64,000 nt of DNA from a virus. The stretch's first letter is position 1. Every line of letters begins with the position of its first letter. The stretch is from IMG/VR virus record IMGVR_UViG_3300033182_000980, positions 124,001-188,000 of that record. The stretch is one strand, 5' to 3'. Of this stretch, positions 33,496 through 41,390 are shown one piece after another. The position numbers and the translations under genes are program-made. The notes under the pieces were generated by a model. It was not told the DNA's origin, searched no databases, and saw nothing but the letters and a program-made list of their open reading frames with translations.

Positions 33496-33529
33496 TACGA
33501 TAACTCCTGTTCTTCCATATAGTTTGGTC

Positions 33530-33542
33530 GATAAATAAACTA
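33530..33542 (-). promoter_or_regulatory. TAGTTT-type promoter motif
   Basis: Minus strand TAGTTTATTTATC, 35 bases before the ATG at 33495. Confidence 0.45.
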
Positions 33543-33555
33543 TAACAGAGAGATC

Positions 33556-33573
33556 GTAACCCCTTATCTATAG
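33556..33573 (+). promoter_or_regulatory. GTAACCCCTTATCTATAG promoter motif
   Basis: Exact consensus copy, 34 bases before the ATG at 33608. Divergent from the TAGTTT-type motif just upstream. Confidence 0.55.
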
Positions 33574-33607
33574 ACCTATGTAATCGACACTCTTAAAGGA
33601 GAACACT

Positions 33608-33835
33608 ATGTCTCGAACACACAATCACCGAAAACCAGCTTACGAAGGGGGAGTGCCTAAGTCATGGCACTCTCGATGGACTTGCCCTCGCCTTGTAAGC
33701 TCGGCTCGTAAGCAAGACCAAAACAAGACTCGCTCTATGTGGAAGGTCGCTCTTGAGCAACTTCCTACAGAGGCTTGGGAGGACGGTGTCGTCCTCAAGT
33801 TTGGTCGTCCAAACTTTCCTGGTCATATCCACTAA
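33608..33835 (+). CDS. Small basic phage protein
   Basis: 75 residues, His/Arg-rich start (MSRTHNHRKPAYEGGVPKSW) and a Trp-containing helix. AAAGGAGAAC ribosome site. First of a run of short rightward genes behind a consensus promoter motif, typical of early phage genes. No family recognised. Confidence 0.65.
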   Translation: MSRTHNHRKPAYEGGVPKSWHSRWTCPRLVSSARKQDQNKTRSMWKVALEQLPTEAWEDGVVLKFGRPNFPGHIH

Positions 33836-33846
33836 GGGGGTGCTGT

Positions 33847-34053
33847 ATGAAAACTTGTGATCGCTGTGGTGTTGCCACCAAGACATGGACTTGTTCTATG
33901 TTCAATACGCAAGAGATCTGTCTTGTATGCAAAGAACAAGAGCGTAAGCACCCTCGCTACCAAGAGGCTTGCGAAGCAGACAGAGAAGCCATTAAGCGAG
34001 GCGACTACAACTTTAAGGGCATCGGTTGGACTGCCCCACACTCAAGTAAGTAG
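33847..34053 (+). CDS. Small zinc-finger phage protein
   Basis: 68 residues from the ATG at 33847. Two CxxC pairs (CDRCG at 4-8 and CLVC at 26-29) with TCSMFNTQEIC between form a zinc ribbon, followed by EQERKHPRYQEACEADREAI and FKGIGW. This layout is widespread among small phage proteins of unknown role. Eleven bases after the preceding stop. Confidence 0.75.
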   Translation: MKTCDRCGVATKTWTCSMFNTQEICLVCKEQERKHPRYQEACEADREAIKRGDYNFKGIGWTAPHSSK

Positions 34054-34134
34054 GAGCGAGGGGGGGGTGAAACCCGAACCTTATAATGAGGGGTTGATAT
34101 GACCCTCGACTAACATCTCTTGAAAGGAGAACCA

Positions 34135-34641
34135 ATGAAGATCAAAGGATCAATGAAAACAGGGATCAGTAAGCCAGCTATTAGAGCGTGGCTGAGAGCT
34201 TCGGAGACTGTTCTTCGATACCACAACCGAGATGTCAACCTTGATGATTGGACAATCGAGATCAAGGATCTGTCTAAGCGAAAGCTCAAGAAAGCCCAAG
34301 GAAATGTTTGGGGTACTTGTAATAGAAGCAGTAAGACTATCAAGCTACATGAGGGCATCCCTACCATCGACCAGCTAGGTACTGTCATTTTGCATGAGGT
34401 CGTTCATGCAGGGTTCTCGTGGGCTGATCAAACGGATGAGAAGTGTACCTCGACCCTCACAGGAAAGCTCAAGCCTACAGTAGCTATCCTTGCTCAAGCT
34501 ATGCTTGATAATACCTTCAAGAATGCGGCTCACATCGCCCATACTCGTGAGGGAATGGCATACGAGAACACAGAGGGAGATGACTACTACGACAAAGACC
34601 AGTGGGGCAAAGTCGGTGCTACCGACAAATATGCCCGATAA
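34135..34641 (+). CDS. SprT-like zinc metallopeptidase
   Basis: 168 residues from the ATG at 34135 with a TTGAAAGGAGAACC ribosome site. HEVVH (residues 87-91) preceded by GTVIL is the zinc motif of SprT/WSS-type peptidases; the WGTCN segment (59-63) and LHEGIP fit the family's beta region before the active helix. A third ligand may be one of the later histidines. SprT-like enzymes cut DNA-protein crosslinks in eukaryotes; in phages the role is unclear. Confidence 0.78.
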   Translation: MKIKGSMKTGISKPAIRAWLRASETVLRYHNRDVNLDDWTIEIKDLSKRKLKKAQGNVWGTCNRSSKTIKLHEGIPTIDQLGTVILHEVVHAGFSWADQTDEKCTSTLTGKLKPTVAILAQAMLDNTFKNAAHIAHTREGMAYENTEGDDYYDKDQWGKVGATDKYAR

Positions 34642-34698
34642 ATGTAAGCCTTTGACAAGAAACATATAACCCCACCTGTCTCTTGAAAGGAGAACCCA

Positions 34699-35073
34699 AT
34701 GACTACAACCTCAACCTCAACCTCAACATCAACCTCAACCCCCCTTTGGCCCCACAATCCGAATGGTGAGACTCACCCAGACAAGATCGACTGGAAGTCA
34801 GACTCCGTTGAAAACCTCAACATCAACTGGAGCAAGATCGACTTTCTTGTCGCTACAAAGCGAGATGATGGAACGGTTGTTGTTCATCGCCACCCCAAAG
34901 TGCCCCAGATCGGGGGGCTAGGGGCGATCATCGCTTATCAGTCCAACCTCGTTCGCTTCATGCAAGATAAGGTAGGGGGAGGTGATGAGTTTATCAAGGA
35001 AGCAGAGAAGCATGGAGTCCTCTTTAACATCGCTCATATGCTTACCAATGGTGGTGAGCTACCCCTTAACTAA
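34699..35073 (+). CDS. Hypothetical protein with Thr-Ser repeat at N terminus
   Basis: 124 residues. After Met the protein has about six Thr-Ser dipeptides coded by a CAACCT hexanucleotide tract. The body contains DKIDWKSDSVENLNINWSKI and a helical C-terminal half. Ribosome site TTGAAAGGAGAACCC. Role unknown. Confidence 0.65.
   Translation: MTTTSTSTSTSTSTPLWPHNPNGETHPDKIDWKSDSVENLNINWSKIDFLVATKRDDGTVVVHRHPKVPQIGGLGAIIAYQSNLVRFMQDKVGGGDEFIKEAEKHGVLFNIAHMLTNGGELPLN
34706..34740 (+). repeat. Hexanucleotide microsatellite inside coding sequence
   Basis: Around six tandem units of CAACCT/CAACAT, coding Thr-Ser pairs at the start of the gene at 34699. Being hexameric, copy changes keep the frame and alter only the length of a flexible tail. 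Confidence 0.7.
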
Positions 35074-35096
35074 AGTCTCTTGAAAGGAGAACTGTA

Positions 35097-35906
35097 ATGG
35101 CAACGACAGCAATCGAATGGGCTACTCATACAATGAACCATCAAGCAGGGTGTACGAAGGCTTCGCCAGCCTGTAAACACTGCTACGCTATCCCCTTGAG
35201 CGTTCGTATCAAGAACATGGGGAACAGCACTCGCTATGACGGAGTGACGAACAATGACTTGAAGAACCCGAAATGGACAGGGGTGGTCAAAGCAGACTTG
35301 ACTAAGCTGAAGTCAAACTTTGCCGAGATCAAGAACGCTACTAAGTCTCGTAGGACTTTCTATGGGTCTATGACTGACCTGTTCCATGAGTCTCTTGAGG
35401 TGGAGAGTGATGAGCTTAAGGCTCTTGCTGATGAGGTGCGAGGGCTTGACGGAAACTGTAAGGCAGACCAAGTGGTGATGATCTTGACTAAGCGTCCTCA
35501 GAAGCTCTTAGATTGGCAACAACACTACTTCCCTCAAGGTTTGCCGAAAGAGGTGTGGGTTGGGGCTACAATCGAGGATCAGAAGCGAGCTGATGAGCGT
35601 ATGCCTATCTTGACTAAAGTTAAGGCTAGTGTGCGTTATCTGTCTTGTGAGCCTCTTTTTGAGCGTGTTGTCCTCAAGGATGAGTGGTTGACGAATACCG
35701 AGTGGATCATCGCTGGTGGTGAGTCGGGTCATCATGCTCGTGTAGCCGATCCCGATTGGTTTAGATCGTTGCGAGATCAGTCGGTCAACGCTGGTATCCC
35801 ATTCCACTTTAAGCAGTGGGGAGAGTGGGACGAGCGTATGGTGCGTATCGGCAAAAAGAAGGCTGGTCGTGTGCTTGATGGTCGTACTTGGGATGAGCAT
35901 CCTTAG
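35097..35906 (+). CDS. DUF5131 (Gp37/Gp68-like) three-cysteine protein
   Basis: 269 residues. IEWATHTMNHQAGCTKASPA then CKHCYA places Cys19, Cys26 and Cys29 in a CxxxxxxCxxC layout; further marks are YGSMTDLFHE, DQVVMILTKRPQKL, VWVGATIEDQKRADERM and IIAGGESGHHARV. This is the DUF5131 phage family with radical-SAM-like barrel features; the cysteines probably hold an iron-sulfur cluster. The family is known to sit near three-Cys-motif partner proteins. Reaction unknown. Ribosome site TTGAAAGGAGAACTG. Confidence 0.85.
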   Translation: MATTAIEWATHTMNHQAGCTKASPACKHCYAIPLSVRIKNMGNSTRYDGVTNNDLKNPKWTGVVKADLTKLKSNFAEIKNATKSRRTFYGSMTDLFHESLEVESDELKALADEVRGLDGNCKADQVVMILTKRPQKLLDWQQHYFPQGLPKEVWVGATIEDQKRADERMPILTKVKASVRYLSCEPLFERVVLKDEWLTNTEWIIAGGESGHHARVADPDWFRSLRDQSVNAGIPFHFKQWGEWDERMVRIGKKKAGRVLDGRTWDEHP

Positions 35907-35909
35907 ACC

Positions 35910-35927
35910 GTAACCCCTTATCTATAG
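35910..35927 (+). promoter_or_regulatory. GTAACCCCTTATCTATAG promoter motif
   Basis: Exact consensus, 36 bases before the ATG at 35964. Confidence 0.55.
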
Positions 35928-35963
35928 GTTCATATAAGCCAATACTCTTGAAAGGAGAATGAC

Positions 35964-36371
35964 ATGGCATACGAAACAATCACACAACTCGCGGGTAAGG
36001 TCCTTTCTCGTGTAGAGAAACAAGACAAGTATGATGATCAGTTGTGGTTCTACACCACAGACAACAAGGCTGTGAAGATGTATCACAGCCAAGACTGTTG
36101 TGAGAGCGTCTATATCGAGGACATCACAGGTGATCTCAATGACCTTGTAGGTAGTCCGATCCTCCGAGCAGAGGTTCGTACAGAGGACGGTGAGGCTGAC
36201 TATGGAGATCTGACCTACACCTACTATGAGCTGGCTACCATTAAGGGTAGCGTGACGATCCGATGGTATGGCTCATCAAATGGCTACTACTCTACTAGAG
36301 TCTACCTTGCCGAGTACGATGTAGATGAAGATGGTGATATTGTTTGGTCTAGTGAAGATATAGACTGGTGA
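35964..36371 (+). CDS. DUF7448-like phage protein
   Basis: 135 residues, all-beta and acidic. The segment DCCESVYIEDITGDLNDLVG followed by SPILRAEV is typical of a phage family seen in many tailed phages (DUF7448-like). Function unknown. Ribosome site TTGAAAGGAGAATG. Confidence 0.7.
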   Translation: MAYETITQLAGKVLSRVEKQDKYDDQLWFYTTDNKAVKMYHSQDCCESVYIEDITGDLNDLVGSPILRAEVRTEDGEADYGDLTYTYYELATIKGSVTIRWYGSSNGYYSTRVYLAEYDVDEDGDIVWSSEDIDW

Positions 36372-36374
36372 TCT

Positions 36375-38006
36375 ATGAGTTATAAAGACATACACCCACA
36401 CAATCCTCAGAAAAGGAGTTTACATCGACTTGTTTTAGGTCGGAAGATAAAGAACTCTAGGAATACAGATCCTTGCATTGCTGTTTGTATGCCAGGTAAA
36501 AGCTGTTGGGATATAGGCTTCTTATCTAAGTATGATTACAGGACTAACTCAAAGCCTTATGGACGCAGGTTCAAGAAGATCATTGCTATTGAGCGAGATG
36601 AAGGTACAGCAGATTTAATACGAGAAAAAACGAAGGATAACGATTTAGTTGAAGTTCATTGCTGTACAGTAGCAGAGTTTTTTAACGCTTATGAGGGCGA
36701 GAAGATCGGCTTTGTCTTTTTAGACTACTATTCTTCATTATCTCCTGTGATGATGCAAGACATTGAAGTGATTATTGAGCGTGGACTCTTAGAAAATGGT
36801 GCTAATCTCATACTTAATTTTTTTGGTGGTCGTGAAATAAAAGTTAATCAAATACGACAACAACGGCTTTTTAGGGCTTTGATTAAATCAATGGGTTCTG
36901 ATGAGACTTGGGAGAAAGCTGGTAAGGACAGGAGAAGGTGTCTCGCATTCAATGGGTTTTTAAGGAAAACAGCGAACAGTTTAACAGAGCAAGGAACATA
37001 CTCATCAGTCATGCCCCCTACTTGGTATAGGTATAAGACGCTCAAGGGTTTAACTATGCTCACTTGTGCCTTTTCGTTTTTGAAGCAAAGAGGCCACAAA
37101 AAGACCTCGACTAAAGCTACAGAAAAATGGCTCTTACTTGGTTCAGATGGGCTAAAAGAACATAAGACGAATGTAGTTTGTAGAGATATGTTTGAAGTGG
37201 AATACTTGGTGAGTAGCTTTTATGATAAGTATCATTATACACCACAGCCAAGAAACTTGGGGGTAGCTTCGGATACGAGACTTGGGATTGCAATAGACAA
37301 TCTTGGTCTTTGTCCTCGATCACTCCCAACTATAGATCAAATCAAAGGTGAGCTTGGACGCATCTATCAAAGGGAGGGTTATATCTCAATGCACTTTCTG
37401 TACAAGGCAAAGTTGCCTGTGACTTGGAAGGCTTTTAAGGTGGCAGATTATGCTTCTTTGTGTGATGAGATGAACATCCCACATCGCCTCTATGTTCAGT
37501 TAGTGAACAAAATGAGAACTAGGTATGAAACCTTTGTGGAGTATCTTGACCACAGGAAAAGGGGAGGTCGTATCACAGACTTTAAGAGAGATAATCTTCG
37601 TAAGCAGATTGGGGGTCGCAAACTTAAATCTACCCCTCTTTCATACTTTGAAGATGAGCTTACAGATATGCAGTCCTGGTTCCAACAAAGAGGTCTTAAC
37701 TTGGATGGTAGCTTACCTTTTTCGTATTCCGAGGACGAGATAAAGCAACGATACTTGGAGGGAGAAGCTGTGAAAAGCCTCGCCTCTTATTACATCTTGA
37801 CCGAGAGAAGGGTGAAGGAGGTCTTGAAAAGTCTGTCTGTAGATCGGTTGACTAGATCTGATCGCATCTACGAGATGACGGAAGATATACTTTTTGACTA
37901 CGAGCTTGGTTTTACTATCAATCAGTTAGGGGCAAAATACGATTTGCCTTTTGCTACTGTAAAGAGTGTTTTGGGTTCAAATCATATAAGTAACCTAACC
38001 CACTAA
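36375..38006 (+). CDS. Large protein with methyltransferase-like N terminus and HTH tail
   Basis: 543 residues. Residues about 65-170 resemble a Rossmann methyltransferase core (KKIIAIERDEGTADLIREKT, then KIGFVFLDYYSSL and GLLENGANLILNFFGG), but a clear glycine-rich SAM loop is not seen. Residues about 260-420 contain two homing-type or HTH-like segments, and the last 90 residues hold HTH-like units (IKQRYLEGEAVKSLASYYIL and DYELGFTINQLGAKYDLPFA). It follows the DUF5131 gene region, where SAM-dependent partners are known, so it may be a distant partner. Function uncertain. Confidence 0.6.
   Translation: MSYKDIHPHNPQKRSLHRLVLGRKIKNSRNTDPCIAVCMPGKSCWDIGFLSKYDYRTNSKPYGRRFKKIIAIERDEGTADLIREKTKDNDLVEVHCCTVAEFFNAYEGEKIGFVFLDYYSSLSPVMMQDIEVIIERGLLENGANLILNFFGGREIKVNQIRQQRLFRALIKSMGSDETWEKAGKDRRRCLAFNGFLRKTANSLTEQGTYSSVMPPTWYRYKTLKGLTMLTCAFSFLKQRGHKKTSTKATEKWLLLGSDGLKEHKTNVVCRDMFEVEYLVSSFYDKYHYTPQPRNLGVASDTRLGIAIDNLGLCPRSLPTIDQIKGELGRIYQREGYISMHFLYKAKLPVTWKAFKVADYASLCDEMNIPHRLYVQLVNKMRTRYETFVEYLDHRKRGGRITDFKRDNLRKQIGGRKLKSTPLSYFEDELTDMQSWFQQRGLNLDGSLPFSYSEDEIKQRYLEGEAVKSLASYYILTERRVKEVLKSLSVDRLTRSDRIYEMTEDILFDYELGFTINQLGAKYDLPFATVKSVLGSNHISNLTH
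37980..37989 (+). promoter_or_regulatory. AATCATATAA promoter-like motif
   Basis: Decamer overlapping the end of the preceding gene, 32 bases before the ATG at 38022. Confidence 0.35.
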
Positions 38007-38021
38007 GGTTAGGAGAACCCT

Positions 38022-38426
38022 ATGAAAATACCCCCTTGGAAAGATGCCTTTCACCAATACTTGAACTCAATTGAGGAGCGTGAGCGAGAGGCTTATTCCA
38101 CCATATTCAACTCGGAGCTTGGACTAAGGGTTGATCTATCACACCCACTCAAAGGCGTGACTTCTATTAAGTTTGAAGGCACTCCAGAGAGCATTGAGAA
38201 GATTGAGGGCATCTGTGATGTGGTTAAAAACTATGTCCGAGTCTATACGATCACAAATCGTGGTAGAAATCTGTTAGATACCATGCCCATTTACGACTTT
38301 GATAACATCGTCTGTGATAAAGACACGCTCAAGGCTTTTATTGCCGAGAACAAGACGAGGTATCCAAACTACAATCACTTGGTAGACTTTTATCAAGTGG
38401 TCATTTCTGGGTTGAGAGGATATTGA
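38022..38426 (+). CDS. Hypothetical protein
   Basis: 134 residues, unrecognised, helical N terminus (FHQYLNSIEEREREAYSTIF) and alpha/beta remainder. TTAGGAGAACC ribosome site. Followed after one base by the next gene's start region. Confidence 0.6.
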   Translation: MKIPPWKDAFHQYLNSIEEREREAYSTIFNSELGLRVDLSHPLKGVTSIKFEGTPESIEKIEGICDVVKNYVRVYTITNRGRNLLDTMPIYDFDNIVCDKDTLKAFIAENKTRYPNYNHLVDFYQVVISGLRGY

Positions 38427-38427
38427 T

Positions 38428-38781
38428 ATGTATACGACTGATAAATGTGTTGAGGACGAGGTTTACTGCAATGTCAGTATGCTCATGGCAGAAATCTTAA
38501 AGAACTCCGATGCTGTGGAGTCCGAGTGGTATGAGGAGCTGTTCTATGTCCTTCAAGACATGGAGGAGGTGGAGTCCATGCGTGAGAATGGGGATTGCTA
38601 TGTTGAGCCATTGAGCTTCTGGGCGATCTCGGAGCGTCTAGCCGTGTTCTTGAAGCTAGAGGGCCATCCTGTCACGAACTACTTTGGTACATGGATTTGG
38701 GGTCGCCCCACACATGGACAGTTGATTAAGTGCGATGGTGTGATTGAGAAGTTTGTTGAGGAGGTCAACGCTTCTCTTTAA
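38428..38781 (+). CDS. Hypothetical acidic protein
   Basis: 117 residues, strongly acidic and helical (YEELFYVLQDMEEVESMREN). Start one base after the stop of the preceding gene, with GAGAGGA as ribosome site inside it, so the two are co-translated. Unrecognised. Confidence 0.6.
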   Translation: MYTTDKCVEDEVYCNVSMLMAEILKNSDAVESEWYEELFYVLQDMEEVESMRENGDCYVEPLSFWAISERLAVFLKLEGHPVTNYFGTWIWGRPTHGQLIKCDGVIEKFVEEVNASL

Positions 38782-38795
38782 TAGTTTCTTTATAG
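38782..38795 (+). promoter_or_regulatory. TAGTTT-type promoter motif
   Basis: TAGTTTCTTTATAG begins right after the preceding stop, 35 bases before the ATG at 38831 of a SASE-module gene. Confidence 0.5.
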
Positions 38796-38830
38796 GCTTC
38801 TCATAAGTAATCGACAAAGGAGAATGACTT

Positions 38831-39253
38831 ATGAAGAGAAACGCATCTGAACTGATAAGAAATCTTGAACAACGAGTAGCTAGACTTGAGCAAACAAAAA
38901 CTGCTGGTGGTCTGCCTCTTGAGTTACACTTTTACGAGGGCAAGGTAGGAGTTGCTGTGGACTCGGACACCCCCGCTTCTACCGAACTTAAAAGCCTCTA
39001 CCATTCTGATGTTAAAGAGCAATCACTAGGGTATGAGATTGTTTATTTCAAAGAGCCACGACTTACTACACAGGGCGTTGATACACTTCGGATATGGGGT
39101 GGTGGAAAAACCATATCGAGAGGGAAGCTGACTCCCAAAAACAGCTCGGTAGATCAAAGGGATCTCGTTCTAAAGTTGTACTTGAACCCTATGCTTTATA
39201 CATACCTCAAAAAGCTATTTGATCTTACTACGACCGAGATTACTATCTACTAA
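38831..39253 (+). CDS. Protein with shared N-terminal SASE module, family member 5
   Basis: 140 residues. The module reads KRNASELIRNLEQRVARLEQ after Met, somewhat diverged from the others. The rest is a beta-rich domain (LELHFYEGKVGVAVDSDTPA) with a basic segment. Ribosome site AAAGGAGAATG. No family recognised. Confidence 0.65.
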   Translation: MKRNASELIRNLEQRVARLEQTKTAGGLPLELHFYEGKVGVAVDSDTPASTELKSLYHSDVKEQSLGYEIVYFKEPRLTTQGVDTLRIWGGGKTISRGKLTPKNSSVDQRDLVLKLYLNPMLYTYLKKLFDLTTTEITIY

Positions 39254-39257
39254 AGGT

Positions 39258-39752
39258 CTACCTCAGCCATGAGGGGATTCTCTTGGTGTACTTATCTGCT
39301 AACTTAGAAGCACACCAAGCGTTCGGTTTAACCTCTACACTATCGTAGCCATACCCTCTCACCATAGCGACAAGAGAACGAGAGAACCTACCTGTTTTGT
39401 GGCTTGTGTTCTCATGGCTAACATCTAGGTGGATAGAGATGTTAGCGTGTGGGATTGCCTCTGTGATCTGACAAGCGATTTCTATTGTTGATTGAGCTTC
39501 GGAGAACACACGCTCATAGAGGCTGTGATGCTTTGGGCGTTCTTTATGTTCTAGGTAAAAGTATCGGCAGTGGTATTCTGGATCATCGCAGAGGACTGCG
39601 ATCACAGAGACTAAAAAAGTACCAGAGTTGAATGGCTGGCTATCAGTTCCTAAAACGATCTCGTGTTCGTGCCGAGATGCTTTTTTTAGGAACTGGATAA
39701 TACAGTCATACTCTATGATTTTTTTAGTGCCTGTTTTCCACATCACCTCCAC
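39258..39752 (-). CDS. YkuK/DUF458-like RNase H-fold protein
   Basis: 164 residues. GTDSQ (35-39), the strand HCRYFYLEHKER, SLYERVFSEAQSTIEIA (77-93), ISIHLDVS (105-112) and KPNAWCASKLADKYTKR (142-158) match the YkuK-type ribonuclease H-like family. The acidic residues at D37, D110 and D153 could coordinate metals. Substrate unknown; RNA or DNA processing is the family-based guess. Converges with the SASE-module gene. Confidence 0.8.
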   Translation of the reverse strand: MEVMWKTGTKKIIEYDCIIQFLKKASRHEHEIVLGTDSQPFNSGTFLVSVIAVLCDDPEYHCRYFYLEHKERPKHHSLYERVFSEAQSTIEIACQITEAIPHANISIHLDVSHENTSHKTGRFSRSLVAMVRGYGYDSVEVKPNAWCASKLADKYTKRIPSWLR

Positions 39753-39758
39753 CTTTCA

Positions 39759-39772
39759 TTATTTGTTTATAG
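39759..39772 (+). promoter_or_regulatory. TAGTTT-type promoter motif, variant
   Basis: TTATTTGTTTATAG, 30 bases before the ATG at 39803, the first gene of the tail module. Confidence 0.4.
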
Positions 39773-39802
39773 TTAATCATACCATATAAAGGAGGGCTAC
39801 TT

Positions 39803-40909
39803 ATGTTTCACCATTTAACCTTAGCTGTAAGAGACAGAATGATCAAAGAGCTACAAGAGTATTGGCAGGATCACCCTCGATACAAGACTCTTGCTCAAAA
39901 CATCCAAGGGAAATATGCCTTTGATGAGCGACCCCAGTTTGGGATGGTGGTCAAGACAGGGGGTGCTAGTAATGTTGTCCTTAGTCCAGATAACTTTATA
40001 GCCACCGTCAAAGGTTCAGTTGTTTTAGCGAGTGTGCTTGGCAAGAAAAGCGTAGCGATTGAGTGGGTGAGGGAGTCCACTTTTGAGACACCGAGAAAAG
40101 GGGTGTATCATTTTAAGTTTGCTAAAGCACAAGGCACAGACCCTAATAAATATGTCATCACACAGGATATATATCAGTACCAAAAAGAGGATGTGCTGAT
40201 CTTTACGAACCCGACTACGATTGAGCTACTTGAAGAACCAGTAGCTAACTCGTTTAGGTTGATAGAAGATCCTTCAGGTCGTCTGTTGGAATCAACAGAG
40301 TATACTCGTAATGGCACAACAGTCACTTTGGCTGAAGAAGTACCTAGAGGCTTAAGTCTAAGAGCACAATACACATATAAAGAGGCAGATGCTCCCGACC
40401 CTTACACAGTATATCCCGATCAAGTGTATCGAGAAATCATACCTGGTTGCCTTATAGCGATTGGGAGATGGATTGAAGATGGAGATGAACAGATCATAGT
40501 GGTAGAGGAATCACAGCAAGCTACCTATCACGAGTACGGAGGTCGCTGGGATATAAGCGTAGACATTGATCTTGTGACTAGGGATGTTCATAGCCAAGCC
40601 GACATAGCCGATAGGACTGTTGTTTGGCTTTGGTCTAGCCTTAGACCTAAGCTCGCCAATCTAGGGTTAGAGGTTTCGGATGTGAGCTTGGGTGGTGAGG
40701 GTGAAGAGGTATATGACGATAACGCTGACGATTATTTTTACACAGCGAGCATGAGTCTATCTATCCAAGCGGATTGGTTTGTTCACTTCCCACTGGTCAT
40801 ACCTTTGTTGAGGTATAACTTAGAGGGCGTTGTGCCTGTTAAAGAGATTATCACCTCACCCGTAGCTGGTATCGGGTCTGATACTGATTTCTTACAGAGG
40901 CTTCTTTAA
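39803..40909 (+). CDS. Tail-associated structural protein
   Basis: 368 residues, mixed beta with an N-terminal helix (FHHLTLAVRDRMIKELQEYW). The central section has SFRLIEDPSGRLLESTEYTR then a short GTTVTLAE strand, and the C-terminal half (RWDISVDIDLVTRDVHSQAD, WFVHFPLVIPLLRYN) resembles tail-completion or sheath-terminator proteins. It stands two genes ahead of the tail sheath, so a tail terminator or connector role is inferred. AAAGGAGGGC ribosome site. Confidence 0.65.
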   Translation: MFHHLTLAVRDRMIKELQEYWQDHPRYKTLAQNIQGKYAFDERPQFGMVVKTGGASNVVLSPDNFIATVKGSVVLASVLGKKSVAIEWVRESTFETPRKGVYHFKFAKAQGTDPNKYVITQDIYQYQKEDVLIFTNPTTIELLEEPVANSFRLIEDPSGRLLESTEYTRNGTTVTLAEEVPRGLSLRAQYTYKEADAPDPYTVYPDQVYREIIPGCLIAIGRWIEDGDEQIIVVEESQQATYHEYGGRWDISVDIDLVTRDVHSQADIADRTVVWLWSSLRPKLANLGLEVSDVSLGGEGEEVYDDNADDYFYTASMSLSIQADWFVHFPLVIPLLRYNLEGVVPVKEIITSPVAGIGSDTDFLQRLL

Positions 40910-40922
40910 TAGTTTATTTATG
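40910..40922 (+). promoter_or_regulatory. TAGTTT-type promoter motif
   Basis: TAGTTTATTTATG overlapping the preceding stop, 31 bases before the ATG at 40954. Confidence 0.45.
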
Positions 40923-40953
40923 AATCAACTTATACAAGAGAAAGGGTCTATTT

Positions 40954-41385
40954 ATGCCTATCCTAAAGTTCCAATGCACAAGTTGTGGTTTCTCACAGCG
41001 TAAAAGAGTCTCACGAGGTACTGATAGTATATCATGTACTTGTGGGGAAAGTGCATTTGCTGAAGGCTCTCCTAACCTCACAGTTGGCTTTCAAGCTGAT
41101 GTCTCTCAATCAATGCGTGTTCAAGACTCTGGAATAGAGTCTTTCGACATGGATTATGATCGAGTCATCGGTGAAGATGCCAAAGCGAAGTGGGATATAG
41201 TCTATAGGAGAAATCGGGATAAATGGGACATCTTACATTCTACGGGTGACTCTGGGAATGACATAATGAGATTACCCGATGGGTCATACGATTCTTTGCC
41301 AGATCCAGCGAAGGTTTATCGTGAGACTCGTCTGGATGGAATGAATAAACTTGAACAACAAAGATCATCCTCAACTAAGGAGTAA
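40954..41385 (+). CDS. Zinc-ribbon protein upstream of the tail sheath
   Basis: 143 residues. N-terminal zinc ribbon: CTSCG (8-12) and CTCG (28-31), followed by an acidic helical part with the repeated tryptophan pattern KWDIVYRRNRDKWDILHSTG. A six-base gap separates it from the sheath gene. Similar zinc-ribbon proteins occur among structural genes of large phages but the role is unknown. Confidence 0.65.
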   Translation: MPILKFQCTSCGFSQRKRVSRGTDSISCTCGESAFAEGSPNLTVGFQADVSQSMRVQDSGIESFDMDYDRVIGEDAKAKWDIVYRRNRDKWDILHSTGDSGNDIMRLPDGSYDSLPDPAKVYRETRLDGMNKLEQQRSSSTKE

Positions 41386-41390
41386 AGCTC

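Noticed and set aside
34706-34740. CRISPR-like repeat
   Set aside because: Tandem hexanucleotides inside a coding region without spacers. No CRISPR array was seen anywhere in the window.
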